Assembly (NCBI RefSeq): GCF_005796105.1
Contig: NZ_VAUO01000004.1
Coordinates: 248,001 to 312,000 of the forward strand
DNA: 64,000 bases
Reading direction: 5' to 3'
Source of the DNA: Pseudomonas mosselii
GTDB taxonomy: Bacteria; Pseudomonadota; Gammaproteobacteria; Pseudomonadales; Pseudomonadaceae
Part shown: piece by piece, positions 48,768-59,096 of the stretch
Position numbering within the stretch: position 1 is the first letter of the stretch
How the letters are laid out: each line of letters starts with the position of its first letter
Position numbers and translations under genes: made by a program
Notes under the pieces: model-generated
Told to the model about the DNA's origin: nothing
Database searches by the model: none
Seen by the model: the letters and a program-made list of their open reading frames with translations, nothing else

Positions 48768-49439
48768 TCAGTGGTTGACGGTATGCGCCAGCATCACCGA
48801 CAACTGGCACAGCGGCCGCCCACTCTGGGCCTGCCACTGGTTGAACGCCTGCTGCACCAACGCCAGGTCGCGCTGGCTGGTCGGTGGTTTGTCGATGATC
48901 TTCTGGGCGATCAGGGCCGCCGCCATGTCATCGGTAGGAATGAACGTATCCTTGCCCACCATGCGCAAGAAGCGCGGCGCCGACAGCCCCCCGAGCTGGT
49001 TGCCGTGCTTGGCCAGGTACTTCCACAGCCCGACGATATCGGTCGTGGGCCAGTCGGCGATGAACGCGCCGAAACTGCCGTGCTCCTTGACCACATCCAG
49101 CACCATCTGCGCATTGCGCGGCACGCTCTTGAGCTTGCCCAGGTGACGGATGATGCGCTCGTCGTGCATCAACCGCTCCAGGTGCTCGGCGCCCATCAGC
49201 ACGACCTTTTCCGGGTCGAAGCCGAAGAATACCTGCTCGAACACTGGCCACTTGGCGTCCACCAGGCTGTGCTTGAGGCCCGCGCGGAACACCCGCAGGG
49301 CCAGCGTCGACAGGTAGCGGTCATCGCTGATGCCGCGCAGCTGCGCAGGCGTGCGCGGCTGCGGCAGGAAGGCTTCCAGCGCCTGGGCAGAGCCGAAGCG
49401 ATTCAGGCAGTATTCATGCAACCACTGATAGTCGCGCAT
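48768..49439 (-). CDS. DNA-3-methyladenine glycosylase I family protein
   Basis: The 223-residue helical protein matches the adenine glycosylase (Tag-like) family through the segments DDRYLSTLALRVFRAGL and PRNAQMVLDVVKEHGSFGAF. The classical N-terminal zinc-binding RCxW segment of E. coli Tag is not present; the start is MRDYQWLHEYCLNRFG. It may therefore act on a different lesion. It is 4 bp downstream of ttcA. Confidence 0.8.
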   Translation of the reverse strand: MRDYQWLHEYCLNRFGSAQALEAFLPQPRTPAQLRGISDDRYLSTLALRVFRAGLKHSLVDAKWPVFEQVFFGFDPEKVVLMGAEHLERLMHDERIIRHLGKLKSVPRNAQMVLDVVKEHGSFGAFIADWPTTDIVGLWKYLAKHGNQLGGLSAPRFLRMVGKDTFIPTDDMAAALIAQKIIDKPPTSQRDLALVQQAFNQWQAQSGRPLCQLSVMLAHTVNH

Positions 49440-49443
49440 ACGT

Positions 49444-50268
49444 TCAGATGTTCAGCACGTCGAGAAAGCGCGGCGTGGCGCTTTCGTCGATCTTCAGGCT
49501 GGTGAAGTCGAACAGATTGCGGTCGGCCAGTTGCGATGGCGCAACGTTCTGCAGGGCGCGGAAGATGCTTTCGGTACGACCTGGGTGCTTGCGCTCCCAC
49601 TCCACCAGCATGTCCTTGACCACCTGGCGTTGCAGGTTCTCCTGCGAGCCGCACAGGTTGCACGGGATGATCGGGAACTCGCGCATGTCCGAGTAGGCCT
49701 GGATGTCCTTCTCGCTGCAGTAGGCCAGCGGGCGGATTACCACGTTGCGCCCATCGTCGGCGCGCAGCTTCGGCGGCATGCCCTTGAGCGAGCCGTTGAA
49801 GAACATGTTGAGGAAGAACGTCTCGACGATGTCGTCGCGGTGGTGACCCAGGGCCATCTTGGTCGCGCCGATTTCGTCGGCGAAGGTGTACAGCGTGCCA
49901 CGGCGCAGGCGCGAACACAGCGAGCAGGTGGTCTTGCCTTCAGGCACCAGTTCCTTGACCACCGAGTAGGTATCCTTCTCGACGATGTGGTACTCGATGC
50001 CCAGCTCCTTGAGATACGCGGGCAGCACGTGCTCGGGGAAGCCTGGCTGCTTCTGGTCCATGTTCACCGCGACGATCTCGAACTGGATCGGCGCCACCTT
50101 CTGCAGGTGCAACAGAACATCGAGCATGGTGTAGCTGTCCTTGCCGCCGGACAGGCAGACCATGACCTTGTCGCCATCCTCGATCATGTTGTAGTCGGTG
50201 ATGGCTTCGCCAGCGAGGCGACGCAGGCGTTTTTGCAGTTTGTTCTGGTTGACCGAAAGGGTGCCCAT
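49444..50268 (-). CDS. ttcA: tRNA 2-thiocytidine(32) synthetase TtcA
   Basis: The 274-residue enzyme thiolates C32 of several tRNAs. The PP-loop SGGKDS is at residues 40-45, and the two CxxC motifs that hold the iron-sulfur cluster are Cys115/Cys118 (CSLC) and Cys203/Cys206 (CNLC). The ATG at 50268 matches the family start ([17 protein letters not shown]); an upstream ATG at 50295 is less likely. Confidence 0.95.
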   Translation of the reverse strand: MGTLSVNQNKLQKRLRRLAGEAITDYNMIEDGDKVMVCLSGGKDSYTMLDVLLHLQKVAPIQFEIVAVNMDQKQPGFPEHVLPAYLKELGIEYHIVEKDTYSVVKELVPEGKTTCSLCSRLRRGTLYTFADEIGATKMALGHHRDDIVETFFLNMFFNGSLKGMPPKLRADDGRNVVIRPLAYCSEKDIQAYSDMREFPIIPCNLCGSQENLQRQVVKDMLVEWERKHPGRTESIFRALQNVAPSQLADRNLFDFTSLKIDESATPRFLDVLNI

Positions 50269-50529
50269 AGCGCTTGGATCCGCAAGGTGTGACAAAAGCC
50301 GACTATTTTACGCACAAACCGGTCACGGCAGTAGGAGATTCCGATAAAGACTTCAAGGGAATCAAGCCTGCGCTGGACAGTGCGATTTGCTCTAAAAACC
50401 GGGAATTATGCAGGGATGCGCTTCCTATACTGCGACATAAGGCCGCATTGTCGCCGAATCGGTGTACTGGCCTCGGGCCGCTTGCGCTCCAGTTGGGGGC
50501 GGTTGGCAATATGCAGAGGAGTGACCGGC

Positions 50530-51129
50530 ATGATTCATCACGTTGTGGGGCTGTTTACCCATCCCGACCAGGAGTGGCGGGAGATCCGTGGCGAGGAAGA
50601 AAGCATCAGCCACATGTACCTGACGCACACCTTGATCCTGGCGGCGATACCGGCCGTATCGGCGTTCATCGGCACCACCCAGGTCGGCTGGGTGATCGGT
50701 GAACGGCCAGCGGTGATGCTGACCCTGGAAAGCGCACTGTGGATGAGCATCATGTCGTACTTGGCAATGCTCGCCGGGGTGGCGGTGATGGGCGCCTTCA
50801 TCCACTGGATGGCACGCACCTACGACGCCAATCCGAGCATGGCGCAATGTATCGCCTTCGCCACCTATACCGCCACACCGCTGTTCCTCGGCGGACTCGC
50901 AGCGCTGTATCCACACCTGTGGCTGGGCATGCTGATTGGCACGGCCGCCATCTGCTACACCGTCTACCTGCTTTACGTGGGGCTGCCGACGTTCATGAAC
51001 ATTCCCGCCGACGAAGGCTTTTTGTTCTCAAGTTCAGTGCTAGCGGTCGGGCTGGTGGTGCTGGTGGCGATCATGGCGGCCACGGTGATCATCTGGGGCT
51101 TGGGTGTGGGGCCTGTCTACACCAATTGA
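50530..51129 (+). CDS. Yip1-family inner-membrane protein
   Basis: The 199-residue protein has five predicted helices and the Yip1 domain beginning MIHHVVGLFTHPDQEWREI, the common start of these bacterial proteins. The ATG at 50530 follows GAGGAG at 8-13 bases. Function is unknown in bacteria. It is followed by a hairpin terminator before sprT. Confidence 0.85.
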   Translation: MIHHVVGLFTHPDQEWREIRGEEESISHMYLTHTLILAAIPAVSAFIGTTQVGWVIGERPAVMLTLESALWMSIMSYLAMLAGVAVMGAFIHWMARTYDANPSMAQCIAFATYTATPLFLGGLAALYPHLWLGMLIGTAAICYTVYLLYVGLPTFMNIPADEGFLFSSSVLAVGLVVLVAIMAATVIIWGLGVGPVYTN

Positions 51130-51139
51130 CCCAGCAATC

Positions 51140-51183
51140 GGGGCTGCTTGGCAGCCCCTCGCCCTGCGCGGGTAAAACCCGCG
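51140..51183 (+). terminator. Double hairpin after the Yip1-family gene
   Basis: GGGGCTGC/GCAGCCCC (51140-51158) lies 10 bp past the stop, and a second hairpin CGCGGG/CCCGCG (51167-51183) follows. The second is a REP-like core. There is no long T tract, so termination may depend on other factors. Confidence 0.5.
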
Positions 51184-51303
51184 ACTATCGCGGCAATGCC
51201 GAGCTGGGCGAAGCCTTGCCCACGACGGGCCGAGCGTAGACCGACGGCTCGGCAACCCTGCGCCGCTTGCGGCATAATGGCTGGCCAGGAGAATCACCCC
51301 GCC

Positions 51304-51798
51304 ATGCCCGAGCTGCTCAAACAACGCGTCGAAACCTGTTACCAGCAAGCCGAAACGTTCTTCAAACGTACCTTCCCGCGCCCGCAAGTGAGCTTCAAGC
51401 TGCGCGGCCAGAAAGCCGGCGTCGCGCACCTGCACGAAAACCTGCTGCGCTTCAACCTGCAACTGTACCGGGAAAACCAGGACGACTTCCTGCGCCAGAC
51501 CGTGGCCCATGAGGTGGCACATCTGGTCGCCCACCAGTTGTTCGGCGACCGCATCCAGGCCCACGGCGAAGAGTGGCAACTGATCATGCGCGGGGTCTAC
51601 GAACTGCCGCCCAACCGCTGCCACAACTACGCAGTGCAACGGCGCCAGGTGACCCGCTACATCTATACCTGTCGCTGCCCGGAACAGGAGTTTCCCTTTA
51701 CCGCCCAGCGCCACACCCTGGTAGGCAAGGGGCGCCGCTACCTGTGCCGGCGCTGCCGGGCCACGTTGGCGTTCAGCGGGCAGACGCGGGTGGAATGA
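51304..51798 (+). CDS. SprT-family zinc metalloprotein
   Basis: The 164-residue protein has the HEVAH metal motif at residues 69-73 with a further histidine downstream (AHGEEWQ), and a C-terminal zinc ribbon of CxC and CxxC pairs (YTCRCPEQEF, YLCRRCRATL). SprT proteins resemble the protease domain of SPRTN. In bacteria the target is unclear. The ATG at 51304 follows AGGAG in CCAGGAGAATCACC. Confidence 0.9.
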   Translation: MPELLKQRVETCYQQAETFFKRTFPRPQVSFKLRGQKAGVAHLHENLLRFNLQLYRENQDDFLRQTVAHEVAHLVAHQLFGDRIQAHGEEWQLIMRGVYELPPNRCHNYAVQRRQVTRYIYTCRCPEQEFPFTAQRHTLVGKGRRYLCRRCRATLAFSGQTRVE

Positions 51799-51816
51799 TC
51801 CACCCGCCGCGCCGGG

Positions 51817-54270
51817 TCAGGCTGCCAGGTGGTCCTGGCTGAAGCTGGTCACGCCCACCAGCTTGATCTCGAAGTCAGCGGTGAACTTACCATCGCTGCC
51901 AAGCTTGGCGTCGATGTTGCCTGACAGGATCTCGTCGGCGAAACGCAGTTGCCCGGCGCCGGTGAAATCGCCCGAGCCGATGAAGGTGAATGCGTTGACC
52001 CCCTTGAGCAAGACGTTGGCATCGATCTTGGTCAAATCGATGCGGTCGCCCTCGGCGCCGTTGAAATCGGTGATCACGTCGCGCTTGTCACCCAAGCCCA
52101 TTTCCTTGAGCAGGCTGAACACGAAGATGTCTGCGCCCTGGCCACCGGTCATGGTGTCGGTACCCAAGCCGCCGATAAGTACATCGTTACCGGCGCCGCC
52201 ATTGAGTACATCGTTACCAGCACCGCCGTTGAGGGTGTTGTTGCCCGCATTGCCGATGATCACGTTGTTCAGCGTGTTGCCGGTGCCATTGAGGTTGTCC
52301 AGCCCGGTCAGGGTGAGGTTTTCGAAGTTCGCGCCGAGGGTCCAGTTGACCGACGCGCGCACGGTGTCGATACCGGCGTTGGCGCCTTCGGTGACCACGT
52401 CACGCAGGTTGTCGACCACGTAGGTGTCGTTACCTTGGCCGCCGACCAGCGTGTCGATACCCTCGCCGCCGTCCAGCCAGTTGTCGCCAGCGTTACCGGT
52501 GATGCGGTTGTTCTGGGTATTGCCTGTTCCGTTGATGTTGTCGGTGCCGGTCAGGGTGAGGTTCTCGAGGTTGCTACTCAAGGTCCAACTGACCGAGGAA
52601 AAGACGCTGTCGATCTCCTTGGCCGAGGTCCCGCTCTCGATGATCAGGTCATCGACGCTGTCGACATAGTAGGTGTCGTTGCCCAGGCCACCGATCAAGG
52701 TGTCGGCGCCACCGCCACCGCGTAGCACGTTGGCGCCATCGTTGCCGGTGAGCACGTTGTCCAGGGCGTTGCCGGTAAGGCTGAGACTGGCCTTGCCTAA
52801 CAGCTCGCCGTCCTCGACGTTGGCCGCCAGCACATAGCTGACGGATGCACGCACCAGGTCACGGCCCTCAGCGGCGCCTGCGAGTTCGATCACCACATCG
52901 CGCAGGTTGTCGACATAGTAGATGTCGTTGCCACGCCCGCCGATCAGGGTGTCGATACCCACGCCGCCGTCGAGCAGATCGTTGCCCTCGCCGCCCTCCA
53001 GGCGATCATTGCCGGCACCGCCGTACAGCGAGTCATTGCCAGCACCACCGACCAGCGTGTTGATGCCGGCATTACCAGTGATCACATTGTCCAGCGCATT
53101 GCCGCCACCGTTGAGGTTGGCCTTGCCGGTCAGCACCAGGTTCTCGACGTTTGCGCTCAGGGTATAACTGACCGAGGCGCGCACCGTGTCGATCTCGCTG
53201 GCCAGGGTACTCTCCTCGATCACCACATCACTGACGTTGTCGACGATATAGGTGTCATTGCCCAGGCCGCCCCTCATGATGTCGGCGCCAGCGCGACCGT
53301 CGAGCACGTTGTCCAGGGCATTGCCGATCAGGGTGTCGGCAAAGGCCGAACCGGTGGCGTTCTCGATCTTGGCGCCGTAGGCGATGGCTAGGCCGTTGTT
53401 GATCATTTCATTACGCGCATAGTCGTAGAACAGCGCGCCAATGTTGCTGAATTCACCTTCGTTCAGGTTGAGCAGCACGCCAGCGGTCTGGTTGCTGGCG
53501 TCGAGGGTGTCCGTGCCGCCGGCATCCCAAATGGTCTGGAACACCACTTGGCCGGGCTTGAAGCTGTAGGTGTTGTTGCCGGTTTGCCAAGTCATGTTGG
53601 CGCCGTACAGGTACTGGATCGCCGCGATGTCATACAACATCGGCGTGGTCGGTTCCACGTAGGCCGTCATCTGGGCGTTGTAGTAGTCGTTGCTGTAGCT
53701 CATCAGGGTGTAGCGCACATCGTCCAGCGCGGCGGGCAACACCGCACTGTTGTTGCTGGCACTCTCGAACGGATGCTTCAAGCCCAGGGCATGACCGATC
53801 TCGTGCATGAAGGTCATGTAGTCATAAGTACCGGCAACCGGCTTGGCCTGGTTGGTGGCCGGGCCGATCCACACGTCTCCACCGCTGGGGCTGTTGGCCG
53901 GGTAGTAAGCCCAGGCAGCGGCGGTGTTGCCCATGCCACTGAAACCACCGAAGCGCAGGTCGCCCACCGACGTACTGGTTTCGGTCACCTGGGTGAATTT
54001 GATGTTGGCCACGGCCGACCAGGCGCCAAGCGCGCCCTTGACCGCCGTTTGCTGCGCGGCGCTCAGGTTATAGGCCTTCAGGTACTCGCTGCTGTCGGAG
54101 TAACGGTTGGCGAACATCGATTTGCCCACCACGACAAAACTGTAGGACAAGGACGTCGTGCCGGTAGCCCAGGCATTGCCCCAGGCACTGCCGGCCAGGA
54201 GGCTATTGAGGAGTGTGCTGTTCGACAGCGAAACGCTATGGGAGGCTGAATAGCCGGTTGGGCTTGGCAT
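51817..54270 (-). CDS. RTX serralysin-type metalloprotease with long internal repeats
   Basis: The 817-residue secreted protease has a serralysin/M10 catalytic domain (about 20-310). The zinc motif HEIGHALGLKHP lies at 156-167 and the Met-turn (LMSYSNDY) at about 189-196. From about 310 to 710 there are calcium-binding RTX nonapeptides (GGAGNDxLxGG) interleaved with four copies of a longer unit starting at 334, 444, 527 and 610. The last three starts are exactly 83 residues apart. The C-terminus (VITDFNGAEGDRIDLTKID...) is a type I secretion signal region. Common serralysins such as AprA are about 480 residues, so this one is enlarged. No inhibitor or aprDEF-like exporter is in the window. 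AT-rich flanks may mark acquisition. Confidence 0.9.
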   Translation of the reverse strand: MPSPTGYSASHSVSLSNSTLLNSLLAGSAWGNAWATGTTSLSYSFVVVGKSMFANRYSDSSEYLKAYNLSAAQQTAVKGALGAWSAVANIKFTQVTETSTSVGDLRFGGFSGMGNTAAAWAYYPANSPSGGDVWIGPATNQAKPVAGTYDYMTFMHEIGHALGLKHPFESASNNSAVLPAALDDVRYTLMSYSNDYYNAQMTAYVEPTTPMLYDIAAIQYLYGANMTWQTGNNTYSFKPGQVVFQTIWDAGGTDTLDASNQTAGVLLNLNEGEFSNIGALFYDYARNEMINNGLAIAYGAKIENATGSAFADTLIGNALDNVLDGRAGADIMRGGLGNDTYIVDNVSDVVIEESTLASEIDTVRASVSYTLSANVENLVLTGKANLNGGGNALDNVITGNAGINTLVGGAGNDSLYGGAGNDRLEGGEGNDLLDGGVGIDTLIGGRGNDIYYVDNLRDVVIELAGAAEGRDLVRASVSYVLAANVEDGELLGKASLSLTGNALDNVLTGNDGANVLRGGGGADTLIGGLGNDTYYVDSVDDLIIESGTSAKEIDSVFSSVSWTLSSNLENLTLTGTDNINGTGNTQNNRITGNAGDNWLDGGEGIDTLVGGQGNDTYVVDNLRDVVTEGANAGIDTVRASVNWTLGANFENLTLTGLDNLNGTGNTLNNVIIGNAGNNTLNGGAGNDVLNGGAGNDVLIGGLGTDTMTGGQGADIFVFSLLKEMGLGDKRDVITDFNGAEGDRIDLTKIDANVLLKGVNAFTFIGSGDFTGAGQLRFADEILSGNIDAKLGSDGKFTADFEIKLVGVTSFSQDHLAA

Positions 54271-54410
54271 TGCACTACATTCCTGAATAGACCGTGAACA
54301 TCCGTGTACTCAACGCCTGGCCGGTCCGTAATCCCAGGCAGCGATTTAAGTGCTGGCAATCTACCATTATTTTGACGTCAAACCTACGTTGCCGTCGAAC
54401 AGTAGGGTAC

Positions 54411-54440
54411 AAAAAAACCCATCCGAAGATGGGTTTCTTT
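54411..54440 (-). terminator. Rho-independent terminator after dctA
   Basis: On the minus strand AAACCCATCT and GGATGGGTTT form a hairpin followed by T7, 20 bp past the dctA stop. It also insulates the RTX protease gene from dctA transcription. Confidence 0.9.
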
Positions 54441-54459
54441 GTGCATCAGGCCGACGCTA

Positions 54460-55797
<1,338 letters not shown>

Positions 55798-55927
55798 TCA
55801 AGTGTGCCGGCGCATCCTTCCCAGGATGTCGGGGCACCTGAATCGCGAACCCTCCTGCACCTGGAGGGATTTGTCGTTGTGTTCGAGCTGCCTGGCAGGC
55901 GTCTGCCCGGTCTCTACTCAGCTCAAT

Positions 55928-55943
55928 AGCAAGGGCGATGCCA
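55928..55943 (-). promoter_or_regulatory. Sigma-54 promoter of dctA
   Basis: On the minus strand TGGCATCGCCCTTGCT matches the -24/-12 consensus TGGCAC-N5-TTGCW with a single mismatch and exact spacing. Transcription should start near 55917, giving a leader of about 130 nt. RpoN control of dctA is well established in pseudomonads. Confidence 0.85.
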
Positions 55944-56022
55944 AAATGCCCGACCACGGTGCAAACCCAATGTTTACGGGATATTTTTGCCCTCGGACGG
56001 GGCGCTCGACGAGGTTTTGGCT

Positions 56023-56077
56023 GGCGGATTTCCGCCCGTTGGCGGGAATCGCACAAGGGGTGTGGCGGGAATCCGCC
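56023..56077. promoter_or_regulatory. Upstream activator sites for dctA
   Basis: GGCGGATTTCCGCC (56023-56036) and GGCGGGAATCCGCC (56064-56077) are near-palindromes, and GGCGGGAATCGC (56041-56052) is a partial third. They lie about 85-145 bp upstream of the sigma-54 promoter, the usual distance for an NtrC-type activator such as DctD. Confidence 0.65.
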
Positions 56078-56190
56078 CGAAAGTGATGTTCACGCGGGTT
56101 TGGTCAGAGCGCTTTACCTGTAGGAATTCACCCAGCCCTGCCGGGCCGCGCTGTCGCGCAGAGAACTGATTTCGCAAGCACGCAGCGTAC

Positions 56191-56280
56191 CCTGTGGGAG
56201 CGGCTTTAGCCGCGAACACCGGCAAAGCCGGTGCCATTCACCGTGTCTGGTTGCTTCGCGGGTGAACCCGCTCCCACAGG
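56191..56280. repeat. REP pair (P. putida-type)
   Basis: CCTGTGGGAGCGGCTTTAGC (left) and CGGGTGAACCCGCTCCCACA (right) are REP units in opposite directions, with CACCGGCAAAGCCGGTG between them. The arrangement is the same as at 39023-39112. It separates dctA regulation from the phoQ 3' end. Confidence 0.88.
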
Positions 56281-56317
56281 TACAGCGCTCTACTCGGGTA
56301 ATGCGCAAGCCAGTCAA

Positions 56318-57670
56318 TCATTCGAGCCGGAAGACAATCTTGAACAACGCCCCGCCCAGTTCGGAATCCCCCAGGCTCAGCTCGGCGTCATAGCTGCCGA
56401 CGATATCCTTGACCACCGCCAGCCCGATGCCCTGCCCTGGGTGCTGGCTGTCCAGGCGCTCGCCACGCTCCAGGATGCGCTCACGCTGGTCCGCCGGCAC
56501 TCCAGGGCCGTCGTCCTCGACGCACAGCTCGATCTGCCCAACGGTTTGCCGCAGGCTCACCCGCACCTGGCCCAGGCACAAGCGGTAGGCATTCTCTAGC
56601 AGGTTGCCAAGCAGTTCGAGTAAGGCGCCCTGCTCCATCGGCACGCGCGCCTGTGCCGGGACGTCCAGGCTGACCTGCACGCGCTTGTCGCGGTAGACCT
56701 TGGCCAAGGTGCTGCACAGGCTGTCGAGCAGCGGTTCGAGTTGCACCTGATGGCGCACCAAGCCGCTCTTGCGCAGGCTGGCCCGTTGCAACTGGTAGTC
56801 GATCTGCTGGCTCATGCGTTCGATCTGGCTTTGCAGCACATGCGCCTGTTCAGGCTCGTAGCGCCCCTTCTCCAGACGCTCGCCCACCCCTTGCAACACC
56901 GCCAGGGGGGTCTTGAGGCTATGCGCCAGATCGTCCAGCGAATCGCGGTAGCGCTGGCGCTGTTCGCGCTCGCTGCGCAGCAGGCGGTTGAGCGAGCCGG
57001 TCAGGCGCAACAGCTCGCGCGGGTGCTCGCGGCTCAGCCCGTCACGCGCGCCCGCCTCGACCTGGTCGAGTTCGACACTGAGCCTGCGCAGCGAGCGCAG
57101 GCCCCAGGTCAACCCGGCCCAGAGCAGCACCAGCAACGCCAGCAAGGCCGCGCCAAAACCCAGGTAAAGCTTCTCGCGCAGGCCATGCAGGGTGTTCTGG
57201 TATTCACGCACCGGCTGCAACGCGACGATGCTGAACGCAGCGCTCTTGCCGCCGAGCAGCTTGACCTCGACGTCGTAGACGAAGAACTCCTCGCCATCAC
57301 GCTGGTGAATGCGCGCGAATTCGTTGCCGCGCCCGTCATAGCGAGGCTGGTAGTTGATGTTCTGGTTACGCGTGGCACGCGATTGCCAGACCAAGTTGCC
57401 TTGCCGGTCGAAGATGTAGCCGAGCAGGCCGGTGTACGGCAGGTTGAAGCGCTCGTCCGGGAGCAAGGCCGGCATCTGTAGACGGCCCTGTTCGATGCGC
57501 GCAGCGGAGATCAAGGTGGTCACATCCGAGGCCAGGCGCTGCTCGATAGACTCCTGCAAGGCCAGGCTGAAGGCCTTCTGCAAGGCCGGCAACAACGCCA
57601 GCATGAACAGCAGCGCGAGCAGCGCCGCCGCCAGCATCAGGCGCACGCGCAGCGAGCGAATCAACGGCAA
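56318..57670 (-). CDS. phoQ: PhoQ sensor histidine kinase
   Basis: The 450-residue kinase has a membrane helix at about 7-29, a periplasmic sensor with acidic patches, a second helix (about 170-190), HAMP, a HisKA domain (LDDLAHSLKTPLAVLQG) and HATPase (GQGIGLAVVKD). It senses low magnesium or cationic peptides and phosphorylates PhoP. Placement after oprH-phoP fixes the identity. It overlaps phoP by 10 bp. Confidence 0.94.
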   Translation of the reverse strand: MPLIRSLRVRLMLAAALLALLFMLALLPALQKAFSLALQESIEQRLASDVTTLISAARIEQGRLQMPALLPDERFNLPYTGLLGYIFDRQGNLVWQSRATRNQNINYQPRYDGRGNEFARIHQRDGEEFFVYDVEVKLLGGKSAAFSIVALQPVREYQNTLHGLREKLYLGFGAALLALLVLLWAGLTWGLRSLRRLSVELDQVEAGARDGLSREHPRELLRLTGSLNRLLRSEREQRQRYRDSLDDLAHSLKTPLAVLQGVGERLEKGRYEPEQAHVLQSQIERMSQQIDYQLQRASLRKSGLVRHQVQLEPLLDSLCSTLAKVYRDKRVQVSLDVPAQARVPMEQGALLELLGNLLENAYRLCLGQVRVSLRQTVGQIELCVEDDGPGVPADQRERILERGERLDSQHPGQGIGLAVVKDIVGSYDAELSLGDSELGGALFKIVFRLE

Positions 57671-58338
57671 CGCTCGGTGAACAGGTAGCCCAGGCCGCGC
57701 ACCGTGTCGATGGGTTTGAAACCTGTGGCGCCTTCGAGCTTGCGTCGCAGGCGGCCGACCAACACTTCGATGACATTCGGGTCACGCTCTTCATCGTCGG
57801 GATACAGCTGCTCCATCAGCCGCTCCTTGGCCACCACCTGTTGGTGATGGCGCATGAGGTATTCAAGGATGCGGTATTCATAGGCCGTCAGCGCCAGCGG
57901 TGCGGCGTCGAGGCTGGCTTGCTTGCGGTTGAGGTCCAGCACCAGGGGGCCGGCAGCGATAGTCGCCTGGGTGAAACCGCTGGAGCGACGCAGCAAGGCA
58001 TTCAGACGCGCTTCCAGTTCCTCGAACTGGAACGGCTTGACGACATAGTCGTCGGCACCAGCGGCCAGGCCTTCGACCTTGTCCTGCCAGTTGCCACGGG
58101 CAGTGAGGATGAGGATCGGGAACGTCTGGCCAAGGCTGCGCAACTGGCGGATCAGGTCCAACCCGCTCATGCCTGGCAGGCCCAGGTCGATCACAGCCAA
58201 GTCGTGGTTGTACTGCTCGGCCTGGTACAGGGCCTCTTCTGCGTTGGCCACCGCCTGTACCACGTGCCCGCTTTCGCCCAGGCGGGTAAACAGGTGATGG
58301 CGCAGCAGTGCCTCGTCCTCGACCACCAGCAATTTCAT
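57661..58338 (-). CDS. phoP: PhoP response regulator
   Basis: The 225-residue OmpR-family regulator starts MKLLVVEDE with AAGGAG before the ATG at 58338; an upstream extension is rejected. The receiver has the phospho-accepting Asp in LAVIDLGLPGMSG and Lys in VVKPFQ; the winged helix has RRKLEGATGFKPIDTVRGLGYLF. It controls LPS modification, magnesium uptake and oprH. It is cotranscribed with oprH and phoQ. Confidence 0.95.
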   Translation of the reverse strand: MKLLVVEDEALLRHHLFTRLGESGHVVQAVANAEEALYQAEQYNHDLAVIDLGLPGMSGLDLIRQLRSLGQTFPILILTARGNWQDKVEGLAAGADDYVVKPFQFEELEARLNALLRRSSGFTQATIAAGPLVLDLNRKQASLDAAPLALTAYEYRILEYLMRHHQQVVAKERLMEQLYPDDEERDPNVIEVLVGRLRRKLEGATGFKPIDTVRGLGYLFTERCR

Positions 58339-58446
58339 GCGCATCTCCTTCGATCCAATCGCGGCAGCGGCCTCAGCACAGGCTGTCGCGCAGCTGTGCG
58401 GCGCGGGCGACAACCTGTGATGAAGCCACTGCTGGCCACAGCATAA

Positions 58447-59052
58447 TCAGAACTTGTAGGTGGCCGCCAGGTAAGTCTGGGCGCTGCTGGTCAGGCGCAG
58501 GGTACCTTCCTTCGGCCCGCCATGCTCGCCAATCTCGGTACTGGCATTGCTGCGCAGGTAACGGTAGCCGAGTTCGACCGAGGCTTGGTCGGTGACCTGC
58601 TGGATCACACCGGCCTGCAAGCCGACCGCGTAGCCGATATCGGTGTCGCGGCTGGCGCCAGGGGAATCCTGTGTGAGCTTGGTCATGCCCAGGCTACCGC
58701 CACCGAAAAGCTTGGTGGTATCTCCCAGCGGCAGGAACACATCATAGCTGCCCAGCAGGTTCTCCTGGCGCAGCTTGACCCCACCGTGATCGCCGGAGAC
58801 GTTGTCGTAGGTCAGGTAGTAGCGGCCTTGCTCGTTGATCTTGCCCAGGCGTACACCCCAGGTGTCGTCCTTGCCAATGATGCCGTCGGCATTGAGGTTG
58901 TCGGTGTTGCTTTGCAGCAGGCCTGACTTGCGCACCTTGTCGCTGGTCTGGCCATAGGTGAGGCTGGCGAAGTTATCATCGGCCTGGGCAGCGGTGGTGA
59001 GGCCAGCAGCGCACACCGCCATGGCGGCGATCAGGGTATTGAGCGATTTCAT
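58447..59052 (-). CDS. oprH: Outer membrane protein OprH
   Basis: The 201-residue precursor has a signal peptide (about 1-24, ending TAAQA) and eight beta-strand-like segments ending in TYLAATYKF. OprH is a small slightly basic barrel that bridges LPS under low magnesium. It is the first gene of oprH-phoP-phoQ and is preceded by the four-repeat PhoP box at 59114-59152. Confidence 0.93.
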   Translation of the reverse strand: MKSLNTLIAAMAVCAAGLTTAAQADDNFASLTYGQTSDKVRKSGLLQSNTDNLNADGIIGKDDTWGVRLGKINEQGRYYLTYDNVSGDHGGVKLRQENLLGSYDVFLPLGDTTKLFGGGSLGMTKLTQDSPGASRDTDIGYAVGLQAGVIQQVTDQASVELGYRYLRSNASTEIGEHGGPKEGTLRLTSSAQTYLAATYKF

Positions 59053-59096
59053 GGTTCAGGTACTCCGGTTGGGTGCGTTGTGTGTGTCTGCGGGCT

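Noticed and set aside
51950..53400. Regularly repeated DNA that could suggest a repeat array or CRISPR
   Set aside because: The periodicity is codon-level and comes from RTX repeats within one long coding frame; spacers and repeat identity of a CRISPR are absent.
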